Made by a program: the position numbers and the translations under genes
Assembly: GCF_029855125.1 (NCBI RefSeq)
Contig: NZ_CP123229.1
Span: 2,108,001-2,172,000 of the forward strand
Origin: Methylocapsa sp. D3K7
GTDB lineage: Bacteria; Pseudomonadota; Alphaproteobacteria; Rhizobiales; Beijerinckiaceae
Direction of reading: 5' to 3'
Length of the DNA stretch: 64,000 nucleotides
The notes under the pieces: model-generated
Told to the model about the DNA's origin: nothing
The model's database searches: none
Seen by the model: only the letters and a program-made list of their open reading frames with translations
Part shown: positions 8,382-16,734 of the stretch, one piece after another
How positions within the stretch are numbered: the first letter of the stretch is position 1
How the letters are laid out: the number at the start of each line of letters is the position of its first letter

Positions 8382-10382
8382 TTATAGTCCGGCGGGCATC
8401 ATGGGGTCCATGGGGTCTTCGTCCAGGGAAGCCTCCTCATCCGAGTCGGCGGTCTCTTCCGTCGATGCTTCCGTCTCGATCTTGATGCTGAGCCTGCCGC
8501 CTTCCTCGATCGCCGCTCGGCGCAAGGTTTCCTCGGCTTGTCGGACTTCGTTCTGGCGCTTCCACATCGCCGCATATAATCCGTTTTGCGCAAGAAGCGC
8601 GGCGTGGGCGCCGCGCTCGACGATTTTCCCCTTATCCAGCACAATGATTTCGTCGGCATTGACGATCGTCGACAACCTGTGCGCAATCACGAGTGTCGTC
8701 CTGCCCTTGGCGACGAGATCGAGCGCGTCCTGAATTTCGCGTTCGGTGAAAGAGTCGAGCGCCGAGGTCGCCTCGTCGAGAACGAGAATGGGGGGCGCCT
8801 TTAAAATCGTCCTGGCGATGGCGACGCGCTGCTTCTCGCCGCCGGATAGTTTCAATCCGCGTTCGCCGACTTGCGCCTCATAACCGCCGGGAGTCTGCTC
8901 GATGAAATGATCGATGCGTGCCAGCCGTGCCGCCTCCCGCACCTCGGCGTCGCTCGCATCGAAGCGGCCGTAGCGGATATTGTAGGCGATCGTGTCGTTG
9001 AAAAGAACCGTATCTTGCGGCACCATGCCAATCGCCGCGCGCAACGAGGCTTGGGTGACCCTCGAAATATCCTCGCCATCGATGGTGATGCGCCCCGACG
9101 AAGGCTCGTAGAACCGGAAAATCAACCTGGAAAGCGTCGATTTCCCGGCGCCGGAATGGCCAACAATCGCGACGGTCTTGCCGGCCGGCACATCAAAGCT
9201 CACATCCTCCAGGATCGCCCGGCGTGGGTCGTAATGGAACGACACATTATCGAACGAAAGGGTGCCATGCCTCACGGCAAGCGGCTTCGCCCCTGGCCGG
9301 TCGTCGATCTCTGGATGCTGGCCGAGAATGGCAAACATCAGCTCGATGTCGATCGTCGCCTGCCTGATTTCCCGATAGACGACACCCATGAAATTCAGCG
9401 GCTGATAGAGCTGCACCATCATCGCATTGATGAGGACGAAATCTCCGACCGTATTGGCACCACTTTTGATCCCGGCGATGCTCATCGCCATCGCCGCCGT
9501 CAACCCGCACGTAAAAATAACCGCCTGTCCCGCGTTGAGCCACGCAAGCGACGTGTAGGTTTTGACGCTCATCCGCTCATAGCGGGCGATGGATTTGTCG
9601 TAGCGCGCTTTCTCCCGTTCCTCGGCGGTGAAATATTTCACGGTTTCAAAATTGAGCAGGCTATCGATCGCCTTGGTATTGGCATCGGTGTCGCTCTCAT
9701 TCATCGCGCGCCTAATGGCGATCCGCCAATTGGTCGCGGCGGCGGTGAAACCCATGTAGGCAAGGATCATCAAGGACACGACGGCGGCATAGCGCCAATC
9801 GAATTGATAAAGAAAGACCGCCAAGATCAGAACAAATTCGACGACGGTCGGAACCGCTGTCAGCATCGTCGTGCGGACGATTGTCTCGATCGAATTGCGG
9901 CCGCGTTCAAGGACGCGAGTCAGACCACCGGTTTTGCGCTCCAGGTGGAAGCGCAGCGAGAGGGAATGCAAATGTGCAAACACATCGCGCGCCAGGCGGC
10001 GTACCGCGTGCATCGCGACATCGGCAAAAGTCGCGTCACGAATTTGCGTCAGGAGCGCCATTGCGATGCGCAGGCCTCCATACAAAAGGGTGAATGCCAG
10101 CGGGCCCGCGATCACGTCCAAGAGGGGCGGGCGCCCCGCGCCGGTCAACGAGTCGGTCGCCCATTTGAACGAGTAGGGAACCGCGATCGTGACAATCTTC
10201 GCGGCAAGCAGCAAAGCCAGAGATACGTAGATACGAATGATCAAGTCGCGCCGCCCGGTTGGCCAAATGTAGGGCCAGAGCTTGCGAAGCATGGAGCCAG
10301 ACGGCAGTTTCGGAGATGACTTGGTGGGGGACGCAAAAACGCCCGGTAAAAAAGAACGCGACATGTGCTCTCTAAGCATCAT
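8382..10382 (-). CDS. Atm1/HMT1-type ABC exporter (fused membrane and ATPase domains)
   Basis: About 666 residues from ATG 10382 (ATG 10379 or 10364 also possible). Six transmembrane segments lie between about residues 50 and 330, followed by a full ATPase domain: Walker A GHSGAGKST, signature LSGGEKQR, Walker B ILVLDEATSALD. The sequence around 'NFETVKYFTAEEREKARYD' is typical of Atm1-like half-transporters. These export glutathione- or sulfur-containing compounds for Fe-S assembly or heavy-metal tolerance; a functional dimer is expected. The C-terminus carries an acidic tail of about 35 residues, rich in E and D, beyond the usual fold. Confidence 0.9.
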   Translation of the reverse strand: MMLREHMSRSFLPGVFASPTKSSPKLPSGSMLRKLWPYIWPTGRRDLIIRIYVSLALLLAAKIVTIAVPYSFKWATDSLTGAGRPPLLDVIAGPLAFTLLYGGLRIAMALLTQIRDATFADVAMHAVRRLARDVFAHLHSLSLRFHLERKTGGLTRVLERGRNSIETIVRTTMLTAVPTVVEFVLILAVFLYQFDWRYAAVVSLMILAYMGFTAAATNWRIAIRRAMNESDTDANTKAIDSLLNFETVKYFTAEEREKARYDKSIARYERMSVKTYTSLAWLNAGQAVIFTCGLTAAMAMSIAGIKSGANTVGDFVLINAMMVQLYQPLNFMGVVYREIRQATIDIELMFAILGQHPEIDDRPGAKPLAVRHGTLSFDNVSFHYDPRRAILEDVSFDVPAGKTVAIVGHSGAGKSTLSRLIFRFYEPSSGRITIDGEDISRVTQASLRAAIGMVPQDTVLFNDTIAYNIRYGRFDASDAEVREAARLARIDHFIEQTPGGYEAQVGERGLKLSGGEKQRVAIARTILKAPPILVLDEATSALDSFTEREIQDALDLVAKGRTTLVIAHRLSTIVNADEIIVLDKGKIVERGAHAALLAQNGLYAAMWKRQNEVRQAEETLRRAAIEEGGRLSIKIETEASTEETADSDEEASLDEDPMDPMMPAGL

Positions 10383-10538
10383 TTCATTCAACTGGCCATC
10401 CGTTCTGATAAATGAGGGCGGCTTGACAAAGTTGCAGGGATAACCCCCGCCTTGCGCCGGCAAACTTAGCAATGAGGCGCACTGCGCGTGTTAGCGGTGC
10501 TACTTGACCCGAGGCGGACACCGCGCCACAAGCACTCC

Positions 10539-11174
10539 ATGTCATCAAAACAGATCGTCGCGGAGACCAGGTCCCGCCTGGTTCGTAATATTTGTGTCTA
10601 TTGTGGCGCCGCCCAAGGTGCCGATCCTCTTTATGAAGCGGCAGCGCGAAAATTTGGCCAGACCTTAGCACAAAATGGTGTTGGCCTCGTCTATGGCGGC
10701 GGTGCCACCGGTCTCATGAGCGCCATTGCCAGTTCGGTTCTTGCCAACGGCGGCCAGGTCACGGGTGTCATTCCGGATTTCTTGGTGAATAGGGAGGGTA
10801 TCCAGCCGGAAATTCAGGAATGCGTTGTCGTTGGCGACATGCATGAGCGCAAGCGTCAGATGTTTGAGCGAGCCGACGCTTTCGTCGCGCTTCCGGGCGG
10901 GATTGGCACCTTGGAAGAACTTGCCGAACAATTGACCTGGGTCCAGCTTGAGCGTCACACGAAGCCGGTGGTGATTGCCGACATCGGGGGTTTCTGGCAA
11001 CCGTTGCTGCAGCTTTTCGCCCATATGCGCGAGCGGCGTTTTATTCAATCACCGTTCGAGGTTCGCTATCTTGTTGCCGAAAAGATCGAGGATATTCTGC
11101 CGATGATCGAGACCGCGGCGGCAAAGGCCGCGCTTCTCGGCCTGCGCAAGGAGACCGTCGATCCACGCTTTTAG
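10539..11174 (+). CDS. LOG-family protein (Rossmann-fold nucleotide monophosphate phosphoribohydrolase)
   Basis: 211 residues from ATG 10539. It shows the family features: 'ICVYCGAAQGADPLY' at the N-terminus, 'GLVYGGGATGLMSAIA', and the catalytic PGGIGTLEEL with downstream arginine contacts. Enzymes of this type release free cytokinin bases from cytokinin riboside monophosphates, or act on other nucleoside monophosphates; many are mis-named lysine decarboxylase. An extended reading to 10488 would add 17 residues lacking similarity. The gene diverges from the ABC exporter. Confidence 0.85.
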   Translation: MSSKQIVAETRSRLVRNICVYCGAAQGADPLYEAAARKFGQTLAQNGVGLVYGGGATGLMSAIASSVLANGGQVTGVIPDFLVNREGIQPEIQECVVVGDMHERKRQMFERADAFVALPGGIGTLEELAEQLTWVQLERHTKPVVIADIGGFWQPLLQLFAHMRERRFIQSPFEVRYLVAEKIEDILPMIETAAAKAALLGLRKETVDPRF

Positions 11175-11269
11175 AGGCGTGTTTCCAGGCGCTTTTACGG
11201 GCGGGAATGATATTATTCCTCAGCCATGATATCGAGGTTACTCGCAACATCCATTGATCGTGGTGAAAC

Positions 11270-12319
11270 GTGACGTCTGGTCCCGAAATCCCCGATGTCA
11301 TCCTCAAGGCAGACCCGGCCGAGCGCCTAGTGCAGCCGCGGCAACGGGCAGCGGAGAGGTTTGCTCTAATAGTCGCGGTGTGTGTGGTGATCCACGCGTT
11401 GCTGGTGGGCTCCCTTTTTCTCTCGGATTTCTACAGGGCCGACGAGCCTGCACACCCAGAAGAGATTCCGATTGAACTTGTCGCCCAGATGCCGCCGGAA
11501 CCGCCGCCGGAACAAAAGACCCAGCCGGTTACGAAACCCCTACCGCCGCCAAAGCCCGATCTTATGACTCCGCCTCCCGTCAAGGCAAAGCCGCCGCCGG
11601 AAAAAGTGCAGCTCGACGACGTCCAAGTCGCGCATGACGCGCCGGTGTCGGGCAATGACGACAAAACCCACAAGGGAGAACCCGACCAGGAAACAAAGGC
11701 GCCGCGCGTCGCGCCGCCACCCAAGCTCGCGATCCCCGAACCTGCGCAAGACAAGCCGGAACAGGAAAAAGCAGCCACCAAATCTGACGAAAAACCCGCT
11801 GCCCCGGCGGCGCCAGCGGAGCCGCAAAAGCTCGCCGATGACAAACCCGATGCGGAGGCGCTCGAGAAGGCGCAGCCAGAGCCACCCGCCAAACCGCAGC
11901 CAAAACCAAAACAGCAGCCAGCCAGCAAGACTTTACCCGGCCAGGGCCAGAAGACGGTTGCGCAGCAACTCGCCGCCTTGGCTCCGGCGCCGTCCTATTC
12001 CTTCGGGTCATCCGCCAAATCGGCGCCGATCGGCGGCGGCCGCGAAAAAGCGAGCTATGAATCCTTGCTGATGGGGCTCATCAACCGGCAACTGCATCTT
12101 CCGGCCGAGGTCCGCGCCCGCCATTTGATCAGCATCGGACAAATCGGCCTCTTCGTGGATGAAATGGGCAATCTGACCCATCAGGCCCTGTATCGCGCCA
12201 GCGGCGACCCGGTTCTCGATACAGCATATCTCACGGCGGTGCGCCGCGCGGCGCCGTTTCCGGCCCCCCCAAGGGGCCTCCCACATGGGTTCATCCTGCA
12301 GTACTCGAACCAGAATTAG
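11270..12319 (+). CDS. TonB-like energy-transducing protein
   Basis: 349 residues. One transmembrane helix (about 30-52) is followed by a long proline/lysine/alanine-rich periplasmic linker (about 65-240) that can span the periplasm. The C-terminal globular region (about 255-349: 'YESLLMGLINRQLHLP', 'GNLTHQALYRASGDPVLDTAYL', 'APFPAPP') matches the TonB C-terminal domain. It would pass proton-motive energy to outer-membrane receptors. No exbB/exbD gene is adjacent. The start is GTG at 11270, with no strong ribosome-binding site. Confidence 0.82.
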   Translation: MTSGPEIPDVILKADPAERLVQPRQRAAERFALIVAVCVVIHALLVGSLFLSDFYRADEPAHPEEIPIELVAQMPPEPPPEQKTQPVTKPLPPPKPDLMTPPPVKAKPPPEKVQLDDVQVAHDAPVSGNDDKTHKGEPDQETKAPRVAPPPKLAIPEPAQDKPEQEKAATKSDEKPAAPAAPAEPQKLADDKPDAEALEKAQPEPPAKPQPKPKQQPASKTLPGQGQKTVAQQLAALAPAPSYSFGSSAKSAPIGGGREKASYESLLMGLINRQLHLPAEVRARHLISIGQIGLFVDEMGNLTHQALYRASGDPVLDTAYLTAVRRAAPFPAPPRGLPHGFILQYSNQN

Positions 12320-12333
12320 GAGGTAGCCGCAAT

Positions 12334-13926
12334 TTACCGCGCGCCGGATTTCAAAAGCTTGTAGGTGATCGCGTCGGTTAGCGCCTGAAACGAGGCGTCG
12401 ATAATGTTGGCTGAGACGCCAACCGTCGACCAGCTCTCGCCTGACCCATCGCGAAACTCGATCAGCACACGCGTCACCGCGTCCGTGCCGCCCTGAAAAA
12501 TCCGGACCCGGAAATCGACGAGTTCGAGATCTTCAATAAAACGCTGATATTTGCCAAGATCCTTGCGCAAGGCGAGGTCCAGTGCATTGACCGGACCCTC
12601 CCCCTCGGCGGCTGAGATCAACGTCTCGCCATCGATCACCACCTTGACGACCGCCTCCGACACCGAGACGAGATCGCCTTGCGCGTTGTGGCGGCGTTCG
12701 ACATCGACGCGAAAGCGCTCGACCTCGAAATAGTCCGGCACTTCACCCAGCATCCGGCGGGCAAGCAGCTCGAATGAGGCATCGGCACCCTCATAGGCAT
12801 AGCCAAGAGCTTCCTTCTGCTTAACCTCGTCGAGCAGGCGCAAAACGCGAGGATCGCCCTTGTCGAGATTAACCCCGATCCGTTCGAGTTCGGCGAGGAT
12901 ATTCGACTTTCCTGCCTGGTCCGACACGAGCAGTCGACGCTTGTTGCCGACCTCTTCGGGCACGATATGTTCGTAGGTCTTCGGCTCCTTCATCACCGCC
13001 GAGGCATGGATCCCCGCCTTGGTCGCGAACGCCGAAGCGCCAACATAGGGCGCGTGCCGGTTGGGTGCGCGATTGAGCAATTCATCGAGTGTGTGACTGA
13101 CCTTGGTCAGTGTCGCCAGCTTTTCGGGCTTTACGCCGATCTCGAAGTGTTCGGCAAAATCACGCTTCAACAAAAGCGTCGGGATCAGCGACACGAGATT
13201 GGCGTTGCCGCAGCGCTCGCCAAGCCCATTCAGCGTGCCTTGGATGTGCCGGGCGCCCGCCCGGACAGCAGCAAGGGAGTTTGCCACCGCATTGCCGGTG
13301 TCGTCATGCGCGTGAATGCCAAGGTGCGAGCCCGGCACATGCAACGCGGCCTCGCCGACGATGCGCTCAATTTCATGCGGCAAGGTTCCGCCATTGGTAT
13401 CGCACAACACGATCCATCGCGCCCCCGCGCCGTGAGCCGTCTTTGCGACGTGCAGCGCGTAATCGCGGTTGGCCTTGAACCCGTCAAAGAAATGCTCGCA
13501 ATCGAGAATCACCTCGCGGCCCGCGCCATGCGCCGCCGCGATCGACTGGCTTATATTTTCGAGATTTTCTTCGAGCGTGCATCCGAGCGCGACATGGACA
13601 TGATAGTCCCACGCTTTGCCCACGAAAGTGATGACACCGGCTCCCGCCGCGAGAAGTCCCGCGATGCCCGGATCATTGGCGGCAGAACGGCCAGCTCTTT
13701 TGGTCATGCCGAAAGCCGCGAAGCGGGCGCTTGTGAGCTTCGGTGGCGCTGAGAAAAACTCCGTATCGAGCGGATTGGCGCCCGGATAGCCGCCCTCGAT
13801 GTAATCGACCCCGAGGCCGTCGAGTAGCACCGCGATATGACGTTTGTCGGCGAGCGAAAAATCGACATCCGCCATCTGTGCGCCATCGCGCAAGGTCGTA
13901 TCCAAAAGTGTCAGTTTTTCGCGCAT
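12334..13926 (-). CDS. cimA: (R)-citramalate synthase
   Basis: 530 residues, a normal length for CimA. The N-terminus 'TLLDTTLRDGAQM' and 'HAHDDTGNAVANSLAAVRAGA' are HMGL-like TIM-barrel motifs with metal ligands. The C-terminal domain (about 370-530) is the LeuA-type regulatory dimer region. It condenses pyruvate and acetyl-CoA to citramalate, giving a threonine-independent route to isoleucine. The ATG at 13926 overlaps the previous stop as TAATG; a longer reading to 13989 is rejected for that reason. It is the third gene of the coupled cysS-GNAT-cimA operon. Confidence 0.9.
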   Translation of the reverse strand: MREKLTLLDTTLRDGAQMADVDFSLADKRHIAVLLDGLGVDYIEGGYPGANPLDTEFFSAPPKLTSARFAAFGMTKRAGRSAANDPGIAGLLAAGAGVITFVGKAWDYHVHVALGCTLEENLENISQSIAAAHGAGREVILDCEHFFDGFKANRDYALHVAKTAHGAGARWIVLCDTNGGTLPHEIERIVGEAALHVPGSHLGIHAHDDTGNAVANSLAAVRAGARHIQGTLNGLGERCGNANLVSLIPTLLLKRDFAEHFEIGVKPEKLATLTKVSHTLDELLNRAPNRHAPYVGASAFATKAGIHASAVMKEPKTYEHIVPEEVGNKRRLLVSDQAGKSNILAELERIGVNLDKGDPRVLRLLDEVKQKEALGYAYEGADASFELLARRMLGEVPDYFEVERFRVDVERRHNAQGDLVSVSEAVVKVVIDGETLISAAEGEGPVNALDLALRKDLGKYQRFIEDLELVDFRVRIFQGGTDAVTRVLIEFRDGSGESWSTVGVSANIIDASFQALTDAITYKLLKSGAR

Positions 13927-14438
13927 TATGTCTGCCCCCGCGCGGGTTTTTGCGGCAATGTTTTTGTCATCCGCGTGTTGCCGAGCCATATACCATCAAT
14001 CTCGATCGTGTTGCGATTCACCGCCTGATAGCCGCGCGCCTCGAATAAAGGTTTTGCGGTATCGCTGGCATTGGTCACGAGCGTTGCGGCGCCGCGCGCG
14101 GCGGCAAGTTTTTCGATCGCATCCACAAGGACGCTCGCGACGCCGGTGCGGGCGACTGCTGGATGGACGTAAAGCTGGTCAATGACACCGCCCTCCTGCA
14201 GCGAGATAAATCCCACCGGGCCGCCGCTGATCAGAGCGATGAGGGTCAATCCTTTGTCGAGAGTGCTTGCCAACGCCTCATCGTCATCGGCCGCCGAAGC
14301 CCAGGCCCGCCTCTGCGCCTCGTCATAATCCTCAACGGTCAATTCCTCGATAGCGGCAAAACGGATTTCGCTGAGAAGCGGGAGATCCGAGGCAAGGTAA
14401 GGCCGCAGCGTTGGTTTCGGGAAGGCGCTCGCGTTCAT
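13926..14438 (-). CDS. GNAT-family N-acetyltransferase
   Basis: 170 residues with a GNAT fold: '[32 protein letters not shown]' holds the acetyl-CoA pyrophosphate-binding loop (R-x-G-V/A-G-type), followed by '[21 protein letters not shown]'. The acceptor substrate is unknown. Its ATG overlaps the cysS stop (ATGA) and its stop overlaps the cimA start, so it is expressed with both. A link to amino-acid or tRNA quality control is possible but only inferred from position. Confidence 0.85.
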   Translation of the reverse strand: MNASAFPKPTLRPYLASDLPLLSEIRFAAIEELTVEDYDEAQRRAWASAADDDEALASTLDKGLTLIALISGGPVGFISLQEGGVIDQLYVHPAVARTGVASVLVDAIEKLAAARGAATLVTNASDTAKPLFEARGYQAVNRNTIEIDGIWLGNTRMTKTLPQKPARGQT

Positions 14439-16027
14439 CGTTTAGGCTCCCACGTTGTGGTGCCGTCCTTATTATCTTTTAATACGATCCCCATTGCGTC
14501 GAGTTCAACGCGGATACGATCAGATTCAGCCCAGTTTTTATTTTTGCGTGCATTTTCGCGGGCAGCTATTAAGCGTTTGATATGATTCTCCGGCGGTCCT
14601 TCATTAGGGAAACTTATTTCGAGCCTGTCTCGGTCAAAGACGGGGGCATCGATCCCTAGTTTGATTATCTTTGCATCAAGTCCATGTTGCCGAATTTTGC
14701 TAAGATGCTCGTTTGCAGAGGATGCAATTCCGTTTGAGCTAAAATTCTTAAAATAACGCAATTCACTGAGCGCTGCGCTATATACACTGATCTTATCGTC
14801 GGGCACATAGGAAACAAAGCTATCGCTCAAAACATTGGGCTTATCGAGATTTTTTAGCCCGAGGAAGGCGGCGCTAACCGCGAAAGTGTCTGCTGCTTCA
14901 TAAACGTTTTTTCTTGTAGATTCGGCCAATTCATGAAGTCGCGCGAAAGCCAACGGCGTATTCAGGTCGTCTTCGAGCGCCGACAATAATTGCTCATCAA
15001 TTAGTGACCAATCTGGTTCATGGTAGCGCTCTTCAGATGCCATGCTCGTTATAACATCTGAGAACGAAAGTAGCTCCCTCCGGCTTCGTTCGAGTTCATC
15101 TGAACGCCAATCAGCCGGCTGGCGATAGTGAGTCTTCATCATATTGTAGCGAATGATCGTCCCAGAATACTGCCCCAACAGTTCGTGGATCGTTACGAAA
15201 TTCCCCAGACTCTTCGACATCTTTTCGCCCTCGACCTGAAGGTGGCCGTTGTGCATCCAGACATTGGCCATGACGTCATGCCCGAAGGCCGAGCAGCTTT
15301 GCGCGAGTTCATTCTCGTGATGCGGAAATACCAGGTCGATGCCCCCCCCATGAATGTCGAAGACCTCGCCAAGATATTGCGAGCTCATTGCTGAGCACTC
15401 GATGTGCCAGCCAGGCCGCCCGCGCCCCCAAGGGCTCTCCCAACCCGGTTCATCCGAGCTTGAAGGCTTCCACAAGACAAAATCCATCGGGTTTCGTTTG
15501 TACGGCGCGACCTCGACCCGCGCCCCCGCGATCATCTCGTCCAGCGGCCGCTTCGAGAGTTTGCCGTAAGCCGGCATCGACGGCACATCGAACAGCACAT
15601 GTCCATCAGCGACATAAGCATGCCCATTGGCGATCAGCTTCCCGATCATCGCGATCATCTGCGCGATATGATCGGTCGCACGCGGTTCGACCGTCGGTGG
15701 TAAGCAGCCGAGCGCGTTGACGTCCTCGTGAAAGATCGCTGTCATTTCGTCCGTCAGCACGCGGATATCGACGCCGCGCTCAGCCGCCCGTGCGTTGATC
15801 TTATCGTCAACGTCGGTGATGTTGCGGACATAGGTGACATGCTCCGCGCCATACTCGTGCCGGAGCAGACGGAACAGCATGTCGAAGACGATCAGCATGC
15901 GGCCGTTGCCGATATGCAAATGGTCGTACACCGTCGGACCGCAGGCGTAGAGGCGGACATTCGCGGCATCGATTGGCGCGAAAGGATCTTTCGAGCGCGT
16001 GAGCGTATTATAGAGCCGCAACGGCAT
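14435..16027 (-). CDS. cysS: Cysteinyl-tRNA synthetase
   Basis: 530 residues, about 70 longer than the E. coli enzyme. The catalytic core is intact: '[15 protein letters not shown]' (HIGH-type signature with the first zinc cysteine), 'WHIECSAM' and 'HHENE' zinc ligands, and [10 protein letters not shown]. The extra length lies between the anticodon-binding helices and the C-terminal '[17 protein letters not shown]' motif. From about 14440 to 15120 (the C-terminal part) base composition drops to roughly 40-50% GC, against about 60% in the 5' half. ATG 16027 has AGGGG upstream. It is the first gene of the coupled operon with the GNAT gene and cimA. Confidence 0.93.
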   Translation of the reverse strand: MPLRLYNTLTRSKDPFAPIDAANVRLYACGPTVYDHLHIGNGRMLIVFDMLFRLLRHEYGAEHVTYVRNITDVDDKINARAAERGVDIRVLTDEMTAIFHEDVNALGCLPPTVEPRATDHIAQMIAMIGKLIANGHAYVADGHVLFDVPSMPAYGKLSKRPLDEMIAGARVEVAPYKRNPMDFVLWKPSSSDEPGWESPWGRGRPGWHIECSAMSSQYLGEVFDIHGGGIDLVFPHHENELAQSCSAFGHDVMANVWMHNGHLQVEGEKMSKSLGNFVTIHELLGQYSGTIIRYNMMKTHYRQPADWRSDELERSRRELLSFSDVITSMASEERYHEPDWSLIDEQLLSALEDDLNTPLAFARLHELAESTRKNVYEAADTFAVSAAFLGLKNLDKPNVLSDSFVSYVPDDKISVYSAALSELRYFKNFSSNGIASSANEHLSKIRQHGLDAKIIKLGIDAPVFDRDRLEISFPNEGPPENHIKRLIAARENARKNKNWAESDRIRVELDAMGIVLKDNKDGTTTWEPKR

Positions 16028-16133
16028 GGGATCCCCTCGTGCCTGCTCTGGCCTGGGGCATCAAGAACGAACTCTTTAGGAGGACGCGACGGCTCCAGCC
16101 AGGGGCAAGGCTAGCCGATACAAATCAAAATCG

Positions 16134-16157
16134 AAAAAAAGGTCCGGCATGTGCCGG
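16134..16157 (-). terminator. Intrinsic-terminator-like hairpin with T7, upstream of cysS
   Basis: On the minus strand the stem CCGGC/GCCGG (16144-16157) is followed after three bases by seven T residues (complement of 16134-16140). It lies about 110 bp upstream of the cysS start on the same strand, and no annotated minus-strand gene ends there. It could be a leader attenuator of cysS or the end of a short RNA; neither is proven. Confidence 0.45.
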
Positions 16158-16313
16158 TCACGTGCGTCATCGCACAACTATGCGCGCGGAATGCAGTATT
16201 GGTCAAGCGAGACGTTATCGCTAGTGAGCCAAACCTCTGCCTTGCGGTTAACACAATTTTCAAGCACTTCGAGTCAAATACCGCCCTGTTCCCGCCAATT
16301 GTCGAGTTCCCCC

Positions 16314-16664
16314 ATGTCCGCGTCAAATATTTCAGCTGATCCGTTAGGCATCTTCTCCAACCGCCGCAAATTATTCCGTTTTGTGCTATTTTCCCTCAGC
16401 GCAATTCTGGCCGCCATCGCCCTCTCCCTCCCGCTTCCATCGAAAGCCGACGGGAGCCGCACCTTGATCATTCCATCGGACGACGGCTACGGTTTCGAGG
16501 AGTGCCTCAAGACCGGATCGGAATGCGGCCTCATCGTGGCGGACGCCTGGTGCAAGGCGCACGGACTTGGCGCCCCCAAGAGCTTTGGACCGGAGACGGA
16601 AGCCACGCCTGACTCGGCACCGGGCGCCTATCACGTGATTTGCGGCGACAACGCCGTCAACTAA
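16314..16664 (+). CDS. Small secreted cysteine-containing protein, conserved in Rhizobiales, function unknown
   Basis: 116 residues from ATG 16314. The export signal (FVLFSLSAILAAIALSLPLP, about 24-43) precedes a short mature domain with 'IIPSDDGYGFEECLKTGSEC', 'VADAWCKAHG' and a final 'YHVICGD'. The four cysteines fit two disulfides in the periplasm. I recognise the pattern as a recurrent small Rhizobiales protein without a known role. A longer frame from 16149 is possible but starts in AT-rich leader sequence without a ribosome-binding site. Confidence 0.7.
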   Translation: MSASNISADPLGIFSNRRKLFRFVLFSLSAILAAIALSLPLPSKADGSRTLIIPSDDGYGFEECLKTGSECGLIVADAWCKAHGLGAPKSFGPETEATPDSAPGAYHVICGDNAVN

Positions 16665-16734
16665 AGCCGTGCGGTCCGGAACGGCTGCCCCAACAGATTG
16701 ATGAAACTGCGGGGGCGCTCGCCTCGCGCATCCT

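Noticed and set aside
8871..10319. 482-residue plus-strand frame opposite the Atm1-type ABC gene
   Set aside because: It is antisense to a gene with complete ABC motifs, and its composition (Arg/His/Asp-rich) has no family signature.
16134..16320. T-box leader for cysS
   Set aside because: No T-box consensus was seen upstream of the hairpin, and T-boxes are rare in this phylum.
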